Part shown: positions 53,551-62,575 of the stretch, piece after piece
How positions within the stretch are numbered: position 1 is the stretch's first letter
How the letters are laid out: each line of letters opens with the position of its first letter
NCBI GenBank assembly: GCA_045638525.1
Contig: JAZUBQ010000020.1
Span: 1-64,000 of the forward strand
DNA length: 64,000 nt
DNA from: SIG452 sp045638525
GTDB taxonomy: Bacteria > Bacillota > Clostridia > UMGS1840
Direction: 5' to 3'
The notes under the pieces: model-generated
Seen by the model: the letters and a program-made list of their open reading frames with translations, nothing else
What the model was told of the DNA's origin: nothing
Database searches by the model: none
Program-made: the position numbers and the translations under genes

Positions 53551-55383
53551 TTGAACATTTACTTTAATTCCCGCGACATTCTCTGTAAGAATCCTTTCGG
53601 TGCAGTTGCGACAAACCGTGAGGTTTTATTTCGAGTTTTTATTTTAAATGATATTTATGTGGAAAAGGTTTCCCTTGTAACTTCTCGTGGCAGACAATTT
53701 GATTTTTCATATGAGGGATGTCACAATAATTACAGTCAGTATGAACTGAAGCTGATGTTTGATGTTCCCGAAGTGCTGTTTTACGAATTTCGGATTACAA
53801 CGGAAAAGGGAATATTTATCGGTAGAAACCAAAACGGGACACTTGTATTGGATGAAGAACTTCCCATGTTTCAGCAAACGGTGTATCAACAGGAATTTAC
53901 CACTCCTGACTGGGCAAAAGGGAAGATTATGTATCAGATTTTCCCGGACCGTTTCAAACGAAGTGAAAAAGTCAAACTTCCGAAGACTAAAAATGAGAGG
54001 ATTCTTCACGAAATCTGGGACGAGGTTCCTGTCTTTTTACCCGAGCAAAATCCTTATCTTGCCAACGATTATTTTGGCGGTAATCTTCGGGGGATTACTG
54101 AGCGGTTGGATTATTTGAAAGAACTTGGTGTTGGAATCATTTATTTGAATCCTGTTTTTGAAAGCGGAGAAAATCATCGATACAGCACCGCTGACTATAA
54201 AAAAATCGATCCTTATTTGGGAACCCAAAAAGATTTTACCGATTTTACCAAAGCATGCAAAAAACGTGGAATCCGTGTGATTCTGGATGGCGTGTTCAGC
54301 CATACGGGAGCGGACAGCGTTTATTTCAATAAATATGGACACTATGATTCTTTAGGTGCATATCAAAGCGAAAATTCTGATTATTTTCCTTGGTATTCGT
54401 TTCAAAAATTCCCCGATATTTATGAAAGCTGGTGGGGATTTACCAATCTTCCGAATGTACGGGAAGATAATGAGTGTTATCTGGATTTTATCACCAATCC
54501 CGAACATGGAGTCTTAAAATTCTGGCACGACAATGGTGTGGATGGTTGGCGATTGGATGTGGCAGACGAGTTGCCGGATGTATTCATTGACCGTCTGCGG
54601 AAAACTGTGAAAGAAGTGAATCCGGATGGATTTATTATCGGTGAAGTGTGGGAAGATGCATCCAACAAGGAAAGCTATGGTGTTAAGCGCCGATACCTAC
54701 TTGGTGAACAGCTTGACAGCGTGATGAACTATCCGTTCCGCACAGCGATTATTGACTATGTAAAACATCATGACGGGGAACGGTTTGTGAATGCAGTGAT
54801 GTCTATTTTGGAAAATTATCCCGCTGATGTACTGTCGGTACTGATGAATTCTTTAGGAACTCACGATACCCGACGGATTTTGACCGAGTTTGGTGTAACA
54901 GAAGAAGTTTCACCGGAAGAACAAGGACGTTATCGAATGAGTGATGCTGCTTACGAAGAAGCTAAAAAACTGTTAAAACTTGCAACCGTACTTCAGTTCA
55001 CCTTGCCTGGGATTCCTTGTATTTATTATGGCGATGAAGTTGGAATGCAGGGCTTTGCTGATCCGTACTGCCGTGGCACCTATCCCTACGGCCAAGAAAA
55101 TCGGGATATTTTAGATTTTTATAAATCAATCGCAAAGTTTCGCACAACCTATGAAGAAGAATTGAAAACACCAATGACGGTTGTTTGTCATACGGACGAT
55201 CTGGTTCGGTTTCACCGAGGAAATCTGACGGTATTGGTGAATGCAAAAGAGGAAACGTGTCTTTGCAGGGAAGTGATATCAGAAGAAGCGGTGTTTTCCC
55301 ACGAAGGCGTTTTATATAATCAATATGGCATTATGATGCCACCAAAATCTTATGTTATTTTCAGAAATCTTAAGGAGGATTAA
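53551..55383 (+). CDS. Alpha-amylase family (GH13) glucan hydrolase
   Basis: 610 residues from TTG 53551 (TTAAGGAG eleven bases upstream); the frame is open further back but would start before the promoter. An N-terminal beta-sandwich (about 1-110) as in CBM34 neopullulanases precedes a GH13 barrel: region I DGVFSH, nucleophile Asp in GWRLDVADE (about 335), acid Glu in GEVWED (about 364) and region IV LGTHDTRR (about 437). No signal peptide, so it acts on intracellular glycogen or maltodextrin together with glgP, whose start follows six bases after its stop. Confidence 0.88.
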   Translation: MNIYFNSRDILCKNPFGAVATNREVLFRVFILNDIYVEKVSLVTSRGRQFDFSYEGCHNNYSQYELKLMFDVPEVLFYEFRITTEKGIFIGRNQNGTLVLDEELPMFQQTVYQQEFTTPDWAKGKIMYQIFPDRFKRSEKVKLPKTKNERILHEIWDEVPVFLPEQNPYLANDYFGGNLRGITERLDYLKELGVGIIYLNPVFESGENHRYSTADYKKIDPYLGTQKDFTDFTKACKKRGIRVILDGVFSHTGADSVYFNKYGHYDSLGAYQSENSDYFPWYSFQKFPDIYESWWGFTNLPNVREDNECYLDFITNPEHGVLKFWHDNGVDGWRLDVADELPDVFIDRLRKTVKEVNPDGFIIGEVWEDASNKESYGVKRRYLLGEQLDSVMNYPFRTAIIDYVKHHDGERFVNAVMSILENYPADVLSVLMNSLGTHDTRRILTEFGVTEEVSPEEQGRYRMSDAAYEEAKKLLKLATVLQFTLPGIPCIYYGDEVGMQGFADPYCRGTYPYGQENRDILDFYKSIAKFRTTYEEELKTPMTVVCHTDDLVRFHRGNLTVLVNAKEETCLCREVISEEAVFSHEGVLYNQYGIMMPPKSYVIFRNLKED

Positions 55384-55389
55384 TTATAT

Positions 55390-57990
55390 ATGAGAACTAA
55401 AAAAGAAGAAACCAAGGTGACTGCAAAAGCAACCACCAAGGAATCTGTGAAAAAAACAACTGCTAAAAAAGCGGCACCCAAAAAGGAAACCGCAGTAAAG
55501 GCGACTGCTAAAACAACTGCGTCTAAGAAGGAAGTTGTGTCAGCAACCAAGAAATTTACCAAAGAAGAATTAAAAGAAGCGTTAATTAACAAATTAGAAG
55601 GCGTTAGAAATGTATCTGTTGAAGATGCAACCGAACGTGATATGTATTTTGCCCTTGGTACTCTGGTAAGAGAACTGGTAGGAAAAGAGTGGGTAAAAAC
55701 CAAAAAACATTACAAAGAGAATAATGTGAAACAGGTTTATTATTTCTCTTTGGAATTTTTGATGGGAAAAGCTCTCAGAAAAGACTTAAGAAGATTGCAA
55801 ATCTTGGAAGATATGACGGATATCCTAAAAGAAATGGGCTTTGATATTACCCGTGTTACTCATATCGAACCCGATGCAGGATTAGGAAATGGTGGTCTGG
55901 GCAGACTTGCTGCTTGTTTCTTAGACTCTCTGGCAGCTTGCGGCTATGCAGGTCATGGGAATGGTATTCGTTACAGACACGGTTTATTCAAACAGAAAAT
56001 TGTTGACGGTTATCAGGTGGAAGAATCCGATAACTGGTTAAATACCGAAAACTTATATGAAGCACGTCGTTCTTCCAAATCTGTAGAAGTAAAATTCTAC
56101 GGTAATGTGGTATGTGAAGAAAGAAACGGCAAAAATTACTATAGTCAGGTGAATTATGATCCCGTTATTGCGGTTCCTTATGATACACCTATGATTGGTT
56201 ATGACAATAACATCGTAAATACCCTCCGTCTTTGGAGTGCAGAACCGAAGGAAGATGAATTTAACTTCTCTAAATTCTCCCGTGGAGAATATTCCAGTGC
56301 AGTTGAATACCGTCAGTCTGTTCGTGCAATTTCCGACGTATTATATCCCGATGATTCCAACTACTCCAACAAATTGCTCCGTTTAAAGCAGCAGTACTTC
56401 TTCGTATCTGCCGGTTTAACTTCTATTTTAAGAGATTATGTGGCATTAGGAAACGACATCTGGAAATTAGACGAGTATGTTTCCGTACACATTAACGATA
56501 CACATCCTGCACTGTGTGTACCTGAACTGATGAGATTGTTAGTTGACGAATATGAAGTTCCGTGGGAAGATGCTTGGGGCATCACCACTAGAACTCTGTC
56601 TTACACCAACCATACCATTATGCCGGAAGCTCTGGAAAAATGGCCGGTTCATATGTATCGTGAACTCTTACCCCGTATCTTTATGATTACCGAAGAAATC
56701 AACCGTCGTCTGTGTGAAGAACTGTATCAGATTTATCCCGGAGATACAGGCAAAGTTTCTTATATGGCAATCATTCAGAATGATGTTGTGAATATGGCAA
56801 ATATGGCAATCGCAGGTAGCCACAGCGTAAATGGTGTTGCTGCAGTGCACAGTCAAATTTTAAAAGACGAACTGTTCCACGATTACTATATGACCACCCC
56901 TGAAAAGTTCAACAACAAAACCAATGGTATTACCCACAGAAGATGGCTGGTAGATTCTAACCCCGAGTTAACTGAATTAATCACCAAAAATATCGGTTCT
57001 GAATTCATCAATAAACCCTTACAGCTTTCCAAAATTGTAGAAAAAGATTTGCACAACGACGCTGCATTTTTAGAAGAACTGGGTAAAATCAAATATCGTA
57101 ACAAAATCAAACTTGCAAACTTTATCAAAGATAAACAGGGCTTTTTGTTAAATCCCGATACGCTCTTTGACGTTCAGGTAAAAAGAATCCATGCATACAA
57201 ACGTCAGCTGTTAAAAGCATTCCAGATTCTGGATATGTATTTTGATATCAAAGATAATCCCACAAAAGTTCGTCAGCCTATGACCTTCTTGTTTGGTGGT
57301 AAAGCAGCTCCCGGTTATGCGTATGCAAAATTGGTGATTAAGTTTATCAATTCTGTGGCAAACTTAGTGAACAACGACCCCGATACCAAGGATATCCTGA
57401 CCGTACTGTTCTTAGAAAACTATAACGTTTCCTTTGCACAGCACATTTTCCCTGCGTCTGACTTGTCTGAACAGATTTCCACCGCTTCCAAAGAAGCCAG
57501 CGGTACCGGTAATATGAAATTTATGTTAAACGGTGCACTGACTATGGGTACTATGGATGGTGCGAACATCGAAATCGCAGAAGCGGTAGGGGATGCAAAT
57601 ATTTTCACCTTTGGTATGTCTGTTAGCGAAGTGTTAAATCACTACAGAGATGGCGACTACCACAGCAAAAATATCTATGAATCCGATTACAAACTCCGTC
57701 GTATCTTAGATACGTTAAAAGGCGACTTCTTCAAAGATGCTCACCCCGGCGAATTTATGCCTATCTTTGATTCCTTAATCCATCAGAACGACGAATACTT
57801 TGTATTGGCAGACTTTGCTTCCTACAAAGAAACTATGGAACGTGCAATGGATTTATATCGCACCAATCCGAAAAAATGGCTGTCTATGTCTGCATACAAC
57901 ATTGCGATGGCAGGTAGATTTTCTTCCGATGAAACCATCCGTAACTATGCAAACGAAATCTGGTTCTTAAAAGAAAATAAACTGAAATAA
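55390..57990 (+). CDS. glgP: Glycogen/maltodextrin phosphorylase with basic N-terminal tail
   Basis: 866 residues, GT35. Residues 1-58 are a Lys/Ala/Thr-rich, low-complexity tail (KKAAPKK, KTTASKK repeats) not part of the usual 810-residue enzyme. The catalytic part begins near 60: EPDAGLGNGGLGRLAACFLDSLA, and the pyridoxal phosphate Lys in SGTGNMKFMLNGALTMGTMDGAN (about 709). Releases glucose 1-phosphate from glycogen. Co-transcribed with the GH13 enzyme. The tail could bind nucleic acid or polyanions, or anchor the enzyme on the granule. Confidence 0.96.
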   Translation: MRTKKEETKVTAKATTKESVKKTTAKKAAPKKETAVKATAKTTASKKEVVSATKKFTKEELKEALINKLEGVRNVSVEDATERDMYFALGTLVRELVGKEWVKTKKHYKENNVKQVYYFSLEFLMGKALRKDLRRLQILEDMTDILKEMGFDITRVTHIEPDAGLGNGGLGRLAACFLDSLAACGYAGHGNGIRYRHGLFKQKIVDGYQVEESDNWLNTENLYEARRSSKSVEVKFYGNVVCEERNGKNYYSQVNYDPVIAVPYDTPMIGYDNNIVNTLRLWSAEPKEDEFNFSKFSRGEYSSAVEYRQSVRAISDVLYPDDSNYSNKLLRLKQQYFFVSAGLTSILRDYVALGNDIWKLDEYVSVHINDTHPALCVPELMRLLVDEYEVPWEDAWGITTRTLSYTNHTIMPEALEKWPVHMYRELLPRIFMITEEINRRLCEELYQIYPGDTGKVSYMAIIQNDVVNMANMAIAGSHSVNGVAAVHSQILKDELFHDYYMTTPEKFNNKTNGITHRRWLVDSNPELTELITKNIGSEFINKPLQLSKIVEKDLHNDAAFLEELGKIKYRNKIKLANFIKDKQGFLLNPDTLFDVQVKRIHAYKRQLLKAFQILDMYFDIKDNPTKVRQPMTFLFGGKAAPGYAYAKLVIKFINSVANLVNNDPDTKDILTVLFLENYNVSFAQHIFPASDLSEQISTASKEASGTGNMKFMLNGALTMGTMDGANIEIAEAVGDANIFTFGMSVSEVLNHYRDGDYHSKNIYESDYKLRRILDTLKGDFFKDAHPGEFMPIFDSLIHQNDEYFVLADFASYKETMERAMDLYRTNPKKWLSMSAYNIAMAGRFSSDETIRNYANEIWFLKENKLK

Positions 57991-58053
57991 TTTTTCTGAT
58001 TTTTTTAATATTTTTAATAATTATTTTCTAAAACATTTGCTATATTTTTTATA

Positions 58054-58080
58054 GTAACCGCACAGTTTTTGTGCGGTTAC
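58054..58080 (+). terminator. Rho-independent terminator of glgP
   Basis: 10-bp GC-rich stem (GTAACCGCAC with complement), 7-nt loop, T-rich tail. Confidence 0.85.
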
Positions 58081-58131
58081 TTGCATTTTTAGAAAAGATA
58101 TGTTATAATTAAAAAAATATGTCGAATTTAA

Positions 58132-58429
58132 ATGAAAGATTTTGCTGTTGAAATTATAAATATGTGTAAAATATCAAGGAAACAAAAAGAGAAAGTGTTT
58201 TAACAAATCAGCTTATGCGTTCAAGAACATCAATTGGTGCAAATATTCACGAATCAAATATGCCCATGGAACAGCAGACTTTATTGCTAAAATGCAAATC
58301 GCTTTAAAAGAATGGTATGAGTCAGAATATTGGTTAGAGCTTCTTAACAAAATTGGTTATTTATCTGATGAACAATATACGATGATACGAAATGAATACG
58401 GAGATATGAACTTTGTTGAATTATGTTGA
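58132..58429 (+). pseudogene. Four-helix bundle (S23/Avd-like) protein, frameshifted
   Basis: The family sequence is spread over three frames: MKDFAVEIINMCK (from 58132), then LTNQLMRSRTSIGANIHES, then YAHGTADFIAKMQIALKEWY and GYLSDEQYTMIRNEYGDM. It needs at least two frameshifts, near 58190 and 58255. Intact members (about 120 residues) are the S23-type four-helix bundle proteins related to the accessory protein of diversity-generating retroelements. No reverse transcriptase or variable repeat is near. A dead gene just ahead of the three-gene operon at 58443. Confidence 0.72.
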
Positions 58430-58442
58430 AAGGAAAAATGAA

Positions 58443-59123
58443 ATGTCCTATACAAAACAAGAGATAATCAATAAAATAAATATTTCAAAAAATAATATGC
58501 AACTTTTTTACAAATCGGATTTTATAAATTACAGAGGCAAAACATCTGACACAGATGAATATTATACTGAAATTGTATGTGGATGGCTTCTTGAGAATCT
58601 GGAATTGCTCAACGCAATTCCCACTATAAACAGAGAAAAAGGTTATTTTACAAAAACACATGATGGTGTAATAAAAAACATTAACAGCAATCGTGATGAG
58701 GAAATCATCGCAATGAAAATGTTCAATCAGTCTTTCATAAACGGTATTGGAAAAATATTAGACTATCAAACGCCGTTAAAAAATAAAGCATCTGATAAAG
58801 CCGGAAAAATAGATTTACTTTCCTATGATGGTAATACATTGAGAATTTTAGAGTTAAAAAAACCGGATAGTGATGAAACAATGCTTAGGTGTGTAATTGA
58901 GGGATATACCTATTTAAAGACGGTTGATACCAAACAGTTACTCAAAGATTTTAAATTGCCTCAAGAAACAAAGGTTGAAGCCAATCCGTTTGTATTTGCA
59001 GGCAGTATCGCCTATGACGAAATGTTTGAGGATAGACCAAATTTAAAAAAGCTGATTCAGGTTTTAAATTGCAAACCTTTATTTATAAAAATTGAAAATG
59101 GAAAATATGTTGTGGAGGAATAG
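58443..59123 (+). CDS. PD-(D/E)XK-like nuclease family protein
   Basis: 226 residues from ATG 58443. The core fits a restriction-endonuclease-like fold: an upstream acid helix (NRDEEIIAMKMFNQ, about 83-96), Asp124 in GKIDLLSYDG, and Glu137-Leu-Lys139 in LRILELKKPDSDE, followed by a helix with Gly-Tyr (EGYTYLKTV). This is the D-(n)-E-x-K pattern of PD-(D/E)XK nucleases. A nuclease role is inferred from the motif. Four bases separate it from the membrane protein gene, which is coupled to a metallo-beta-lactamase gene. Confidence 0.6.
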   Translation: MSYTKQEIINKINISKNNMQLFYKSDFINYRGKTSDTDEYYTEIVCGWLLENLELLNAIPTINREKGYFTKTHDGVIKNINSNRDEEIIAMKMFNQSFINGIGKILDYQTPLKNKASDKAGKIDLLSYDGNTLRILELKKPDSDETMLRCVIEGYTYLKTVDTKQLLKDFKLPQETKVEANPFVFAGSIAYDEMFEDRPNLKKLIQVLNCKPLFIKIENGKYVVEE

Positions 59124-59126
59124 AAA

Positions 59127-59801
59127 ATGGATAGAAAAGATTTTATAGAAAATGTTTTGGGAGGTATTTTTGCAATAATTGCTGTTGGTGCGGCAATTGC
59201 AGAGGTTATAATAAATGGTGTTTCAGCATCAACTGTTGTAGCAGGAATCAAAGATGTCTTTGGAACACTGGTTGTGGTGTTAGTATTTATTGCTTTTATC
59301 AATGAGAAAAAAAGAACTAAAAATGTAAGAGAATCGATTGAACTCGCTATGGAAAAAGTTGAGAAGTCTTATGCACCTTTAATAAGAGAAGAAAAGGCTT
59401 CAGAAAATACAAGTGTTAATAAACAAAACAAATTAAACAAAATCATTCGGTATGAAATTGCAGCAAATACAGGTGTTTTGTTTGGCGATGAAAATAAGTT
59501 ATACTCTCCTTTTTTTGAACTTTCTGCCACTAATGCAAAATCCGTAGATTTTTACATTAGAAAAAAGTTTTTTGGGGATACTGAGAGAAAACCATTTGAG
59601 GCAGAAAGAATTGCAGATAGAATATCTAAATATATCCAAAAAAATAATAAAGAGCTTGAAGTTGGTTTTATGCCTGATAGCTATGGAGGAAAAATAATTG
59701 TTAAGTTTTCCGATGAAATAAAGTATAAAAATGATGTTGAGAAACTCATTTCGCTTGTTAATGACGCTATCTTTGCATATGTGGCGGAGAACAAAAAATA
59801 A
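59127..59801 (+). CDS. Two-TM membrane protein with cytoplasmic domain
   Basis: 224 residues. Two membrane segments (about 9-30 GGIFAIIAVGAAIAEVII and 43-59 DVFGTLVVVLVFIAFI), then a soluble region of 165 residues (FYIRKKFFGDTERKPFEAERI, ELEVGFMPDSYGGKIIVKFSD) that I do not recognise. TAATG at its end couples it to the next gene. It could tether the nuclease or RNase-like partners at the membrane, or act as an effector, as two-TM proteins do in several defence systems. Confidence 0.7.
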   Translation: MDRKDFIENVLGGIFAIIAVGAAIAEVIINGVSASTVVAGIKDVFGTLVVVLVFIAFINEKKRTKNVRESIELAMEKVEKSYAPLIREEKASENTSVNKQNKLNKIIRYEIAANTGVLFGDENKLYSPFFELSATNAKSVDFYIRKKFFGDTERKPFEAERIADRISKYIQKNNKELEVGFMPDSYGGKIIVKFSDEIKYKNDVEKLISLVNDAIFAYVAENKK

Positions 59802-60997
59802 TGAAAATAAACATAATTCGAGGTCAAAATCAAATAGGTGGTTCAATTATTGAAATATCAACCGATGCCACAAAAATAGTTTTTGATGTAGGAATTAATC
59901 TTTCAGAGAGTGAAGAAATTGAAATTCCTAAAATTGACGGTTTGTTTTGTGGCAAAAAGAAATACGATGCCGTATTTATATCTCATTATCACTCCGACCA
60001 TATCGGACTTCTCGATTACATTGTAGAAGACATACCGATTTATATGGGGGGAAGAGCATACAAAATTGTTAAGGCAGCAAATGAATATAGAGGGATGCAA
60101 TGCAGATTTTCTCCTCAATTTATTTGTGAAGACAAAGCAATTCAAATTAAAGATATTAAAATCACTCCTGTTCTTTGCGACCATTCAGCCTTTGATTCAT
60201 ATATGTTTATTGTTGAAGCTGATGATAAGAAGATTTTATATACAGGAGATTTCAGAGCAAACGGAAGATTCGATTATGATAAACTTCTATTGAAGATTCC
60301 TGTTGTCGATGCGTTGATAATTGAAGGTACTACTCTTTCCAGAGAAATTGATATACAAAATATTCAGGAAGAAACACTTGAAGATATAGCAATAAATGCC
60401 TTATCAAAACATTCAGGTCCTGCATTTGTTATGATGTCAGCTATGAACATAGATAGACTTATCACTATGAGTAATATAGCAAAACAAACTGAAAGAGTTC
60501 TACTTGAAGATATTTATACTGCTAAAATTGCGAAAGCATCGGAAGAAGCTGTATTAACATCTGATGATAATATACGAGTGTTCATGACGGGCGGAGACAA
60601 ACAATATCAGATGCTTTCTGAGTTTGATGATATTAAAATAGGCAAAAACGCTATTGCAAAAGAACAGTTTTTGATGTGCGTAAGACCATCTATGAAAAAT
60701 TATCTTTCTAAACTAAATGAAATCTGCTCATTTGAAGATGGAATACTCTTTTACGGAATGTGGAAAGGTTATTTGGAACGAGATGATATGAAAGATTTTG
60801 TGGATTTTATGAAATCAAAGGGAGTAAATCTACGCATCCTTCATACAAGCGGTCATGCAGATGCAATGACAGTAGAAAATCTTATTAAAGATGTATCCCC
60901 AAAAGCAATCATTCCGGTTCATACGGAAAATGCCGAATGGTTTTCGAAATTTGAGGGGATAAGCATTGTATATGATTGCAAGAATTACGTTGTGTAA
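59801..60997 (+). CDS. RNase J-like metallo-beta-lactamase-fold protein
   Basis: 398 residues. An N-terminal MBL domain with the metal motif FISHYHSDHIGL (His62, His64, Asp66, His67), a further ligand in LCDHSAFDSYMF, and Asp in YTGDFRANGRF. A central insertion (about 185-330) sits where beta-CASP domains lie. C-terminal LHTSGHADAMT and IPVHTENAEWF match beta-CASP motifs B and C of RNase J/CPSF nucleases. It is shorter than RNase J (about 550) and lacks its C-terminal domain. Predicted RNA or DNA hydrolase and the third, coupled gene of the operon. Confidence 0.78.
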   Translation: MKINIIRGQNQIGGSIIEISTDATKIVFDVGINLSESEEIEIPKIDGLFCGKKKYDAVFISHYHSDHIGLLDYIVEDIPIYMGGRAYKIVKAANEYRGMQCRFSPQFICEDKAIQIKDIKITPVLCDHSAFDSYMFIVEADDKKILYTGDFRANGRFDYDKLLLKIPVVDALIIEGTTLSREIDIQNIQEETLEDIAINALSKHSGPAFVMMSAMNIDRLITMSNIAKQTERVLLEDIYTAKIAKASEEAVLTSDDNIRVFMTGGDKQYQMLSEFDDIKIGKNAIAKEQFLMCVRPSMKNYLSKLNEICSFEDGILFYGMWKGYLERDDMKDFVDFMKSKGVNLRILHTSGHADAMTVENLIKDVSPKAIIPVHTENAEWFSKFEGISIVYDCKNYVV

Positions 60998-61230
60998 GAT
61001 GGGGTACTTGCATCAATAATAAAACTGAAAAAATTCAAAAGATTAGTTTGCCGATTTATGATATTTACATAAAAAGTCGGAGCGAGAAAATCCAATATTC
61101 CTGCGGGTTCTAAGGGAAAGTGACACAGAAAAAAACAGTGGATTTTTAAAGAAAAAATAAGTAGGTTCTATTATTCGCTGTTCTCTTGACTTAACACGAG
61201 AGCAGGAAAGGTTGACTAATCTGCTTGGAG

Positions 61231-61366
61231 ATAAAAGCCTTCTCCTTGAGGGGAAGGTGTCAGCGATAGCTGACGGATGAGGTGGAAAAGAATAACGATT
61301 GTTATCGCAATCTATACCATACGGGAGAGCCTCTCCTTTGGGAGAAGCCTTTAAAAGGAGTAACAT
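61231..61366. repeat. Dispersed palindromic repeat (MITE- or REP-like)
   Basis: Contains CCTTCTCCTTGAGGGGAAGG followed by TGTCAGCGATAGCTGACGG and ATGAGGTGG, then a centre with ATAACGATTGTTATCG, then AGCCTCTCCTTTGGGAGAAG. It is a set of nested hairpins resembling small repeats I have seen described as widespread in gut Clostridia genomes. It ends at the ribosome binding site of the next gene. The stretch 61000-61230 before it holds no gene. Confidence 0.6.
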
Positions 61367-61367
61367 T

Positions 61368-61811
61368 ATGAAACAAACTACGTTTAAAAAATCAATATGG
61401 ATGGGGCTTATGTCGGGAGGCATTTCCTTTGGTATATATGTTCTGTTGGTTTTAGGTGCCGGTATTTTAACCGGATGGCAAACTTTTTTTGGAGCAGATT
61501 TGACAGCACAAAAAATTGGAATTTACTCCTGGGAAATCTGTGCAGCGGTTGGTGTGATTTTATTTTCACTGGTGCCTGTGTTCCTGCTCCGCTATGAAAA
61601 AATATCACAGCTCGTTGTTTATCTTTTGGTCAGTGTTCTTTCGGTTTTATGGTTGTATGGCATTATTCTTTGGATTTGGATGATGATAAATTCAGGTTGG
61701 TGTCCGTTTGCAACGCTGGATGCATTATATTATTTAATGTTTTCGGTTTCTGTTGGTTCTGTTGTGGGAACTGTGGTTTCTGTTGTGATTCATTTTATGA
61801 ATAAAGATTAG
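61368..61811 (+). CDS. Four-TM hypothetical membrane protein
   Basis: 147 residues from ATG 61368; the AAAAGGAG serving it is the last part of the repeat. Four hydrophobic segments (about 15-37, 55-74, 82-103, 122-143). No domain recognised. Nineteen bases before ung on the same strand. Confidence 0.65.
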   Translation: MKQTTFKKSIWMGLMSGGISFGIYVLLVLGAGILTGWQTFFGADLTAQKIGIYSWEICAAVGVILFSLVPVFLLRYEKISQLVVYLLVSVLSVLWLYGIILWIWMMINSGWCPFATLDALYYLMFSVSVGSVVGTVVSVVIHFMNKD

Positions 61812-61830
61812 GATTTTTGGGGGAATTGAT

Positions 61831-62532
61831 ATGGTTAAATTTAATAACGATTGGGACATTGTGTTAAAGGGAGAATTTGATAAACCGTACTATTTAAAAC
61901 TTCGTTCCTTTTTGGTGAATGAATATTCCAATTATACTGTCTATCCCGATATGTATGATATTTTTAACAGTTTAAAACTTACGTCTTATTCTGACGTAAA
62001 GGCAGTTATTATCGGTCAGGATCCCTATCACGGCAGAGGACAAGCACACGGACTTTCTTTTTCGGTAAAAAAGGGCGTAGACATTCCGCCGTCTCTTTTA
62101 AATATTTATAAAGAATTACATAATGATTTAGGTTGCAAAATTCCCAAAAACGGTTTTTTGGAAAAATGGGCAAAGCAAGGGGTACTGTTGTTAAACAACG
62201 TACTTACGGTTCGTGAAAATGAAGCTAACTCCCATAAAGGATGCGGTTGGGAAGAATTTACCGATCAGGTGATTCGGATGTTAAACGGCAGAGAAAAACC
62301 CATTGTGTTTATTTTGTGGGGAGCCAACGCAAAAACAAAAGAGCGTTTGATTACTGCGCCGCAGCATCTGGTATTAAAAGCGGCGCATCCAAGTCCGTTA
62401 TCTGCGTATAACGGTTTCTGGGATTGTAAACATTTTTCCAAAACGAATCAGTTTTTACAAATGACAGGGCAGTTGCCCATTGATTGGCAGATCGAAGATG
62501 ATGCAGATAATTTGCCGGAATTTCTGGTATAA
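61831..62532 (+). CDS. ung: Uracil-DNA glycosylase
   Basis: 233 residues, family 1 UDG. The water-activating motif VIIGQDPYHGRGQAHGLSFSV (about 61-81) and the DNA-intercalating loop AAHPSPLSAYNGF (about 186-198) are both intact. Removes uracil from DNA to start base excision repair. Confidence 0.97.
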   Translation: MVKFNNDWDIVLKGEFDKPYYLKLRSFLVNEYSNYTVYPDMYDIFNSLKLTSYSDVKAVIIGQDPYHGRGQAHGLSFSVKKGVDIPPSLLNIYKELHNDLGCKIPKNGFLEKWAKQGVLLLNNVLTVRENEANSHKGCGWEEFTDQVIRMLNGREKPIVFILWGANAKTKERLITAPQHLVLKAAHPSPLSAYNGFWDCKHFSKTNQFLQMTGQLPIDWQIEDDADNLPEFLV

Positions 62533-62575
62533 AAACTAAATGCACTAAAAATGATGAAGGATGTGAAAAGTTAAA

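Noticed and set aside
58132..58429. Active diversity-generating retroelement
   Set aside because: The Avd-like gene is frameshifted and no reverse transcriptase, template repeat or variable repeat was found nearby.
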